A DNA stretch of 64,000 nucleotides from Hydnum rufescens UP504 (taxonomy: Eukaryota; Basidiomycota; Agaricomycetes; Cantharellales; Hydnaceae), in the NCBI GenBank assembly GCA_014904985.1, contig MU128977.1, positions 118,072 to 182,071 on the forward strand, written 5' to 3'. Both the position numbers and the translations under genes were made by a program. Below the pieces are notes generated by a model. It ran no database searches. It was not told the DNA's origin and was given only the letters and a program-made list of their open reading frames with translations. Below are positions 56,208-64,000 of the stretch, piece by piece. How positions within the stretch are numbered: the stretch's first letter is position 1; every line of letters begins with the position of its first letter.

Positions 56208-58400
56208 TCAAGCCACATTCCGAGAGGCTGCTGAAGCCTCGGCGGCTTTGGCTTCTGCCTTCGCCACCTTCCGCTTCAGTCGCTCAGTGTAGTTCCGATC
56301 AGGAAGTCGCGCCCGAGGAACCGGGAGAGCCAACTGAGCTCTTGTAAAAGTCTTCTCGTACGCATGGACCATCTCCAATGCCTCGACTGCCGTTGGCCTA
56401 GCAGTAGGCTCAGTCGCAATCATTCTTTCAAATATCGCAACCGAGTCCCGGTGCATCCTCTTTCAAGAGCTACAAGAACCAAGGCATGGTAGGTGAGTTT
56501 CAAGCATACGGCTCTCTGACAAACAAATGTCCACTCACGTGGAAATAATTGTAGAACATTATCCCTATTTGGAAGATATCCGTGTGGAAAGGGTTGTATG
56601 GCGCATTGGAGAGCATCTCAGGGGCAATGTCACGGCCGTAATCGTCTAGATCATCTGATCCCAAGCGCCTAATTGGCAAGCCGACGACCACCCGGTCTTC
56701 GACTGCCGAATTTTCCAGGGAAACGGACGGCAAGCTCGAAGTCGATAAAATAGTATCGCACAGGGAAAACTGGTGAAATGTGCATAGATTCAAAGACATG
56801 CTCAAGATACAGAGGTTGGAACGGAAGGCTACATACGACTTCGGAACGGGTGGTCGGGAGTGATCGGTCGAGAGCCTCTAGCAAAGTTGATGAGGATGTT
56901 ATCAGCCCCCAATGTCCTAAAGAACGTGGAATGTGAATATAATTCCTGAAATAATTCCGAATCCCCTAAGCCTCACCCGATGGGCAATAAGATGACGATG
57001 AAAACTAGGCCCTGAAATTACATTCAGTATCTCCAAAGGAGTCAGAAGAAACAGGATATGAGAGTCTCGCACCTCTAGGAGCTGAATAACTGCATCAAAT
57101 ACTTCACTTATCGCATGGTACCATGGGAAATCGAAGCCCTCGCTCACGGCGGAACACCCCAAAAGTCATGTCCTCTAGTGTCAGCTGCTGTAGCATAGGG
57201 AGTGTGTGATTCCTACCCAGGAAAGCCAGCGGACCGATGGCCACTTTCTGAAGAACATCCAGTTCCTCGTGCCCGTGATCTCCCTTTGCAATGAGTCTAA
57301 TGAGAACATGCCGACTGCCCTCAGTCTGGGCAAAACAATGAATAGGTTTCTGGCGTTGGGGCGAACTTGGTGAGAAATAGCCTGGATAATCACAAAAAAA
57401 CAACGGACCACTTGAGAATAACGTGGATTTGGATTACCGGCATACAGATAATTACCATCAGGTGCTCTCATGGTAGGATCTGTGGGATAGACAACGCCAG
57501 CAAGGGGGCTATTGGAGTCATCAGCCTTAAAGAGACGAAACCCCCGCGTTGAGAGCCACTCTTCCAACGGATCCCAAACGTTGCGGGGAGGATAGACTTC
57601 AGAATTCCGCCAATCCAAGAGGGTCCGAGGGAGCAACGACAGTAATGAAGACGGGACTTTTGACTCAGGTACTTGAGCATTCCCAGCCATACCCAAGCCG
57701 CTCGGTTCAGATGGGAAAATATCGCTGTCAGGGGATTCCAGGGACGCCGTTGATTGGGTCCCGTCCACAAACAAAATGATCGAACCAAGCACCAATAGCC
57801 CGAGGCCCATATGGATCAAAAACTAGTTGTAGAACGGTTGAGCTCAGGACGCCCAATGTGTATTTTTTAGAAGCAACTCACCTGGCTGAGGATCCAAATC
57901 ATAGCATCAAAATACAGCGCAAGGTGGAGGACAAGGAGAGTCACTCCAAAGAAGATAGACTTGTTGAGCTTGAATGCTACATCAAATAGGCTTCTGATCC
58001 AGTGGTTGCGGGTTCTTCCTGTCCGAGATGAGCCATACCTTCGAGGAGCAGCATCCCACTATTAAGCAATGAAAACGGGCACGAATTCGCGTAGTCTTGG
58101 AATCGCGACTTCCAGGGGCCTATCCCTATATATGGCTTCGGAGTCTGTGCGGGCAATCCAATTATTCTACCTTCTTGGCCCAAGAAAACCTCGCAACGCG
58201 CATTACGGCCCTGCGCACAATCGATCTCCTGAGAGTGTCCAGGGTCCACTTTGCAGCATGCGGAGAATGCCGACTCCTGCAGCCTCGGGACTCTGTCGCG
58301 CATCGGTACTACCACCATTAGCCGTAAACTTGCGCAAGACTCCGGAACAAATGAGAACCAACACAGTCCGAAAGCCACATACGTTGCTCAAGGAGATCTA
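56208..58400 (-). CDS. Protein kinase, basidiomycete-expanded family (paralogue 3)
   Basis: Minus-strand multi-exon gene. N-terminal part: a hydrophobic helix (FFGVTLLVLHLALYFDAM, about 57960-57900) and a second start-like hydrophobic stretch at 57819 (MGLGLLVLGSIILFV); then LLPRTLLDWRNSEVYPPR and TMRAPDGNYLYAGNP. Kinase part: KPIHCFAQTEGSRHVLIRLIA (N-lobe Lys region), GHEELDVLQKVAIGPL, HTLPMLQQLTLEDMTFGVF, LIAHR|DIGADNILINF (HRDxxxxN catalytic loop across an intron), YYFIDFELAVRF (DFE in place of DFG), APEMLSNAPYNPFHTDIFQIG. The end is Lys/Ala-rich, stop at 56208. A frame slip near 58000 in the N-terminal exon leaves its integrity open. Exon borders approximate. Confidence 0.7.
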
Positions 58401-58485
58401 CCTGGGTTAACAAGGCAAATTTAGAGTTACATTTCAATATGCCAGCAAACCCTCGGTGATGATATAGGTCTCACTGTGCTGTGGG

Positions 58486-58683
58486 TTATGTACTCCCATC
58501 CAAGTCAGTATAGAATACAATTTCCGGTTGCATTTGAATCAATCCTCGTGGTGGAGCGATTAATTCATCATTACACCCGAGTCCTTGTTGCTCTTGTGTA
58601 GTATGTCTCAGGCCCATTGTTGCTCTCGTGGACAAATGGGTGTGCCGTTCTAGCTGAGTTTCTGGAACGCATGATGAAGCCAT
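58486..58683 (-). CDS. Short hypothetical protein between kinases
   Basis: 65 codons, no known domain. Its C-terminal half (GLIQMQPEIVFYTDL) resembles part of the frame at 61952-61518 (GTLIQMLSQIQGKLFYIL), so it marks a tandem unit of kinase plus this block. May be non-coding. Confidence 0.25.
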   Translation of the reverse strand: MASSCVPETQLERHTHLSTRATMGLRHTTQEQQGLGCNDELIAPPRGLIQMQPEIVFYTDLDGST

Positions 58684-59327
58684 GGAGAGATATAGAGATT
58701 CTCCTTATTATGGCCTGGTGCAGTGATGCTGCTATAGGTGACAATGCAGGACCCAGTGTGAAAACATAAGATTTGGTTCAAGTGCTCTAAGTTACCGGGG
58801 CTCCTCTAGGCTGCATTCTCGGGTTGGAACGCAAAGTTTGGGAGGGATTGGATCATATCGATCATCAGAGAGCTTGGAGAACTGTGGCGCCGGGCGCTTC
58901 GCGATTGTGCAAATCAAACCCTCTGCTTTTACAATCTATGCACGGTCCCCTTTGAATAAACTGAGTTATGATTGAATTTGGGACCACCATATATGCATAT
59001 GTTGAAACGACTAGTGTCAAGGCGATCACTCCTGCTCGACCGTGGGGGTCTCCCGAGACAGAGACACAACTCATAGTACTTGAACCCCCGACACATATTG
59101 ACAGTATCGCCACGGGGAATGTGAACATGGGCGAGCGACCACCAGAATCCAACACTTCGTTTCAGTCAGCCGACCACTGAAGCATCTGATGCACCTTGTC
59201 TGGGGCATATATGCCCACATCCGTCCCACCCATCGTCCGGGGTGTGGGGGAGCCAGGCCACCAAACGAGATAAATACGATCTTCGACTTTGTTGAGGTCC
59301 AAATGCGCGAATCGCGGCTCGAAGGCA

Positions 59328-61293
59328 TCAAATTGCATTCTGAAAGGCTACCAAAGCCTCGGACTTGGCTTTCGCCTTTGCGACCTTCCGCTTCAGTCGT
59401 TCAGTGTAGTTGCGATCAGGGAGCGACGCCTCGGGAACTGGGAGAGCCAACTGGGCTCTTGTGAGAGTCTTCTCGCAAGCGCGGACCATATCCAATGCTT
59501 CGCCTGCAGTGGGCCTGGCATTTGGCTCAGCCGCTGCCATCCTTTCGAATATGGCAACCAGCCCTGGGGCATCTTCTTTCAGGAGCTAAAAAGAACAAAG
59601 GCGCAGTGAGCATACGGCTTTCTGGATGTCCAACGTCAACTCACGCGGAAATAATTGTAGAACATTATCCCCATCTGGAAGACGTCCGTCTGGAAAGGGT
59701 TGTATGGTGCATCGGAGAGCATCTCAGGGGCAATGTCGCGGCCGTAATCGTCTGGATCGTCAGAACCCAATCGCTTGATTGGCAAGCCTGTGACCACTCG
59801 ATCCTCGACTGGTGAAGTTTCCGCGAAACGCACAGCAAGCTCAAAGTCGATAAAATAGTATCGTACAGGAAAGACTGGTAAGATGCATGCATATTTGGAG
59901 ATGCACTCAGAATACAGTGAATGGGGGAAAGCGAAGGGTACGTACGGCTTCGGAACGGCAGGTCTGGAGTGATTGGTCGCTTGCCTCCAACAAAATTTAT
60001 GAGAATGTTGTCGGCCCCAATGTCCTGCAAAACGTCGGATGTAGATATAAATATCTCGGCCTTGAATTATTCAAGCCTCACTCGATGCGCGATAAGATGG
60101 CGATGAAGGAAGTTCAAGGCCTAAATTCCTATGTTCAATAGATCGAAGAGAAACATGACATTCGAATTTCGGACCTCCAGCAGTTGAATAGTCGCATCAA
60201 ATACCTCACTGATTGCGTGGTACCACGGGAAGCCAAAACCTTCTGTCACAGCCGGGAACACTCCAAAAGTCATGTCCTGCAGCGTCAATTGCTGCGCCAT
60301 CGGGAGACAGTGATTCTCGCCCAGGAATGACAGGGGACCCATGGCCACTTTCTGAAGTATGTCGAGCTCTTCATGTCCGAAATCTCCCTTGGCTATAAGT
60401 CTAATAAGAACATAGCGGCCGTCGACCGTCTGAGCAAAACAGTGGATAGGTTTCTGGCATCGGGTGAACCTGTGAAGCAAATCCTACCGAGAATTGAAAG
60501 AGAAAGACTTACCAACTGGAATAGACATGATTCTGGATTACCAGTATAGATATAGTTACCATCAGGCGCTCTTATAGTGGGATCTGTGGGAAATACGGCG
60601 CCAAAGAAAGCACTATTCGGGTCATCAGCCTTGAAGAGGTGCAAGCCTCGTGTTGCAAACCATGCCTGCAGCGGATCCCAAACTTTCCGGGGAGGATAGA
60701 CATCGGTGTTCCGCCAATCTAGGAGGGTGCGAGGAAGTGACGATAACAGTGAAGGTGGAATTTCTGACGGAGATTCTTGATCATTTTTTACCTCCCCCAA
60801 GCAGTCGAGTTCAGATGAAGCGGTGCCACCAGCAGGAAGGCGGGCGAATACCGCCGATCGGCCCCCCCAGGAGGTAAAACGGCCCAGCCAAACACCAGAA
60901 GCCCTAGCCCCGTATGCAACAAAAGCTAGATGAACCAAATTAGTTGATCTCGGGATGCCTGATGGTATAGAAAAGTAATAACTTGCCTGCCTGATAAGCC
61001 AAACACCAGCATCGAAATAGAGTGTAAGGTGAAGAAGAAGGAAGATCAATCCCATGAAAATGGGATTGTTGATCTTGATCTCTACATCAAGGAGGTTTGT
61101 AAAATTCTTCTCGAGAGCGATGAACCACACCTTCGAGGAGCGACATATGGCCCTTCAGCAATGGAAACTGACTGTATTTGGCAGTCAACGTATCCACGGT
61201 TGGAATTGCAGATTTGAGGCGCCTATTCTCGGAAGCAAAACAAGTATATTTTCGTAGAACAGAAGCGGGCATAGAGGTAAGCGCTGAAAACAC
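59328..61293 (-). CDS. Protein kinase, basidiomycete-expanded family (paralogue 4)
   Basis: Diverged tandem paralogue of 56208-58400 with the better reading. N-terminal exons (61293-60900) hold SSKVWFIALEKN and a transmembrane helix FMGLIFLLLHLTLYFDAGVW; LLSSLPRTLLDWRNTDVYPP and PDGNYIYTGNP follow; N-lobe QKPIHCFAQTVDGRYVLIRL; HCLPMAQQLTLQDMTFGVF; catalytic loop HR|DIGADNILINFVGG (about 60025); RYYFIDFELAVRF equivalent (about 59855); APEMLSDAPYNPFQTDVFQMG (about 59720); a basic C-tail (LKRKVAKAKAKSE), stop at 59328. It is predicted to be a membrane-anchored Ser/Thr kinase; substrate unknown. Confidence 0.75.
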
Positions 61294-61517
61294 TCGGTTC
61301 TCGTTTCAGTTACTCAGTCGATTCATTTAATCATCGCCGGAGGAAGACAGAATTGTTACAAAAGAAAAGTTCGAAAAAAAAAGTAATCTTAGAGGAACCA
61401 TCTGTGGATAGCCATGGATGCTGCATCAAAGGATACACGTGGATCCCCTAAGAGGAAAGGGCCTGCTAGCCCGAGGGAGGCGCCTCGGTTCAATAGCGTA
61501 AATTGAGACCTGGGTCC

Positions 61518-61952
61518 CTAGTCATCAGTATGACAATGAAACACAACGACGAGGGTACAAAGCGCACTGTGCTGTGAGTTTGCCGTATCCATAGTCCTAG
61601 TATCCCCACCCGCAAAAGTAAGAATGTAAAACAATTTTCCTTGAATCTGGGAGAGCATTTGAATCAGTGTTCCTATGATGTGGGGCGAACGAAATAACCC
61701 AACCATAGTTACATCTTTGTTGCTCATGTGTACGCCCGTGTACGTCTTGTTGTCTTTCTCGTGAACGAAAGAGTATATTGTTCGCTGTACAGGGGTTTGG
61801 GAAGACATCATGAAAAGGCTGGGGGCACCCTGGCTTTCCAGAGATCCTCCGTATTTATGCCAGGATTTGAAGCACGGCAGGAATAAGAATTCCCCGGCGG
61901 TCGGGCCTGTGGCTCTTGCAGGCGAAAGCTGCATATAGATGAAAGGTTTCAC
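61518..61952 (-). CDS. Hypothetical protein, paralogous to 58486-58683
   Basis: 144 codons with no recognised domain (SLFMMSSQTPVQRTIYSF). The similarity to the short frame below kinase 3 suggests the same tandem unit repeats here. Confidence 0.3.
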   Translation of the reverse strand: MKPFIYMQLSPARATGPTAGEFLFLPCFKSWHKYGGSLESQGAPSLFMMSSQTPVQRTIYSFVHEKDNKTYTGVHMSNKDVTMVGLFRSPHIIGTLIQMLSQIQGKLFYILTFAGGDTRTMDTANSQHSALCTLVVVFHCHTDD

Positions 61953-62410
61953 GGCTCAAGAAAAATTGTTTTGCTTTTAATATCACTTCGTGGCGCCAGG
62001 ATTTCTGGTTTTGGAATGTGATGGGGCTGTGGGGAAACATTTAGATGTTCCTCCTCTACCGCACTGGGATAGTTGTATCGTGAAGTGTGCGCAGAGCCTG
62101 GGCCACGAGCTTGACATCTTCCGACCATATCCTGCGAGAGTAGATCCCGAACGTTACGCACATCTTGATTGAGGTGAGTGGAGGATCAGGAGTTACACGA
62201 AACTCCATCGAGTACCAGAAAGGTGTTGTTTACGATATCTTGTGCCACAAGATCCCCGAAAGACTCAGCCATGCACGAGGTCATTGTTCATGACCCTGCA
62301 TAAGGCAGGTATTTTCCCGCAGCACCCCGAATTTGTGATCTGCTCTAAGCGCGCGGAGGTCATTCGACATCTTAAATTGATCCCGATAGCCGATGATCAT
62401 TAATTGATCA
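61953..62410. other. No gene seen
   Basis: CpG-normal DNA with no motif. Short frames on both strands are not convincing. Confidence 0.35.
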
Positions 62411-62928
62411 TTATTTAAGCCAGAGAGCTAAGCCAGATAAAGAGCAGAATCGAATCGAGTTAAACCACGAGAAAAAGCCTCGCCCAATTCCCGCGAGGGC
62501 CCACGGCACGATGAAGATTTCAATCCAGGAATGGTCTCCATGGAATACCCAATTGCAAGATGGTGCAAGACATCTGTGATCGTCTGGACCAGTACAACTT
62601 GAATACCGCAAAACTTCGGCCGACACAAGAATCCCACAACGTCCAGGCCAGTGTCTGAATAACCGAACGACAGAATAAAAACTAGGAAGTACAACGCCAG
62701 GTTGTAATGGGCCGTCACCGTCACCGGAGAAGTGGGACGATTTGAACAGAGAAGCAGGTTTATTGCGAGTGTTTCTTCGGGGATGTCCGGATTGGCCCAA
62801 ACCAGACGATAACGCTCATTACTGTACATGCAACCCCGAACCTTAATTCCAAGACCAAGTCTCCCCATAGTTAGCTTACATAGGGCGGCCTTCAATGAAT
62901 TTTTTTGAACGCTTGCCAAGTTGACCAC
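62411..62928 (-). CDS. Hypothetical protein, possible membrane segment
   Basis: 166 open codons with a hydrophobic stretch YNLALYFLVFILSFG. No family recognised. It ends just downstream of the WD40-like gene on the same strand and might be unrelated non-coding DNA. Confidence 0.3.
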
Positions 62929-62952
62929 TAAGCACCAGCGCCAATAGAGATA

Positions 62953-64000
62953 CTACGGTGTATCTTTCCACACTTCGACAAGTCCGCGGCCCTGCTCCGT
63001 AACACCACCCACAAGAAGCAACTTCTCGCTGTGAACAGTGCAAACCCTGAGAGTGTTCGCTCGGATTTTCTTCTGTGTGGCGCAAGTCCAGATACAAACG
63101 AGGATTCGGGCCCCTTTCTCGTCCGTCGTAATTTGGTGCTTTGTAATTGTCCCCCCTAAGGAGGCTGCGATAATTGTATCGCTTGACTGGAACACCCTGC
63201 GAATCAAGTCAGCCGTGGTTAGGGTAAATGGTAAAGGGGGAAACCGTGACGTACACACCAATGACAGGCCCATCAGCGATAGAAAAAATCGAAGATTCTT
63301 TCTCGGCCTTCAGCCCTTCCCAATATCTCCGCTTTTTTCTCTGTTCTTAGGGGCGGATCCGTTTTGTTCTTCCTTCTCGCCACCAAATCCAAGCCATATA
63401 CGCCCGTCAGCAGTCCCGGCAGCAATGACGCCACTGGCCGACATCGCAAGGCTGATAACGAATGGAGGTGACAATGCGATATTCGGAGAACCTGAAGAGG
63501 GTATTGGTGTCGACCCTGCGATATCACTAGATGCTGAGTCATAACCGTTCCATTAAAGAATAGAATGTGTTCACACCAACGTCAAAACGAGACAGGACTG
63601 TTCCAAGGGTAAAGTCGAAATGAAGAAGATGAGAATCGTATCCGCCAGACACCACTAAGAAAATGATTCATGGCCTTATTAGCTATTATGCGGCTATGTG
63701 AACGATAGGCACTGAACTAACGCTCTTTTGGCCTATCGGGAATGAAAGAAACAGACCCTGCGATCTGAAATATAATATTGTCTAGCTTTGTCTAGCTTTC
63801 GGAGAAGGACCTCGGTCATGTTCGCTTACATTCGAGTGCTTTGTTCGCATTGGCAGGATCGTCCCTGATTTAATATCGAGAACTCCAACTGACCCAGTAT
63901 CAGAGGTGTATGCAAGGTGGGTAGAGGAGCAAGCAATCTTCCAATTGAATAAGTTTACGATCAAGGGATAATTCTATTCCAGACGTACCTCGTTGAGGAC
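62953..64000 (-). CDS. WD40-like repeat protein, 5' end beyond the window
   Basis: Minus-strand exons read, from the right edge: WKIACSSTHLAYTSDTGSVG and VLDIKSGTILPMRTKHSNV (63964-63782), then SLAMSASGVIAAGTADGRIW (about 63460), YWEGLKAEKESSIFSIADGP (about 63320-63260), then TLTTADLIRRVFQSSDTIIA and ASLGGTITKHQIT, ending LVEVWKDTP and TAG at 62953. The short beta-strand and GxxDG(R)I(W) patterns fit a beta-propeller. Several introns interrupt it; the exact family is unknown. Confidence 0.55.

Overview
The window looks like nuclear DNA of a basidiomycete fungus, probably an Agaricomycete. The evidence is short introns (about 50-110 nt) with CTAAC-type branch sites, a NACHT-WD40 (NLR-like) gene with the basidiomycete C-terminal DGWILG...WVPP block, a cluster of basidiomycete-type protein kinases, and chromodomain Ty3/gypsy and Ty1/copia retroelements. 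No species is claimed.

From 1 to about 33.4 kb the DNA is almost entirely nested transposable elements. A gypsy Gag-protease relic (minus strand, 1-3.1 kb) is followed by degenerate repeats, then a gypsy RT/RNase H relic (minus strand, 7.3-13.9 kb). That RT is split by a 4,774-bp element (8016-12789) with 70-bp terminal inverted repeats and an 8-bp target duplication. An ACTCATGAGT minisatellite (13.9-14.7 kb) is split by a copia element (14673-19272, TSD GAGTC). A gypsy chromovirus (20458-26865) with a Tf1-like self-priming signal comes next, then a 1,167-bp near-perfect palindrome (26865-28031), a relative of the 4,774-bp element (about 29.27-30.29 kb), a Gag relic split by a solo LTR (30601-31171), and two facing old LTRs.

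The most unusual object is the 4,774-bp element. It carries no recognisable transposase. Its two halves are inverted about a 656-bp palindrome, and each half is a chain of intron-like units reading outward. A typical unit has a 26-34 nt perfect or near-perfect hairpin (A, ACCACACACCCGC type) 5-8 nt before a GTGAGT-like donor. A second hairpin (B, GCAAAAAGAGCAGC type) lies inside the intron-like segment, followed by a CTAAC-like branch site and a CTAG acceptor. Arm sequences change between units while pairing is kept. A lone intron of the same length and design lies at 43643-43743 outside the transposons. I propose an introner-like family amplified inside, and perhaps mobilised by, a non-autonomous hAT-like transposon.

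From 33.4 to 64 kb lies gene space: the NLR-like gene (minus, 33368-37872, degenerate in its CpG-poor WD40 half), a 655-bp inverted-repeat element in its 5' flank, an mRNA guanylyltransferase gene, a poorly resolved gene with the hairpin intron, and eIF1A plus a convergent F-box/ankyrin gene, both present twice (45.8-48.9 and 53.2-56.4 kb). Protein-kinase paralogues occupy 48.8-61.3 kb and a WD40-like gene runs off the right edge. Between the duplicated blocks the sequence folds back on itself with many small indels, which looks more like an unpolished chimeric read or mis-joined haplotype than biology; copy numbers there should not be trusted.
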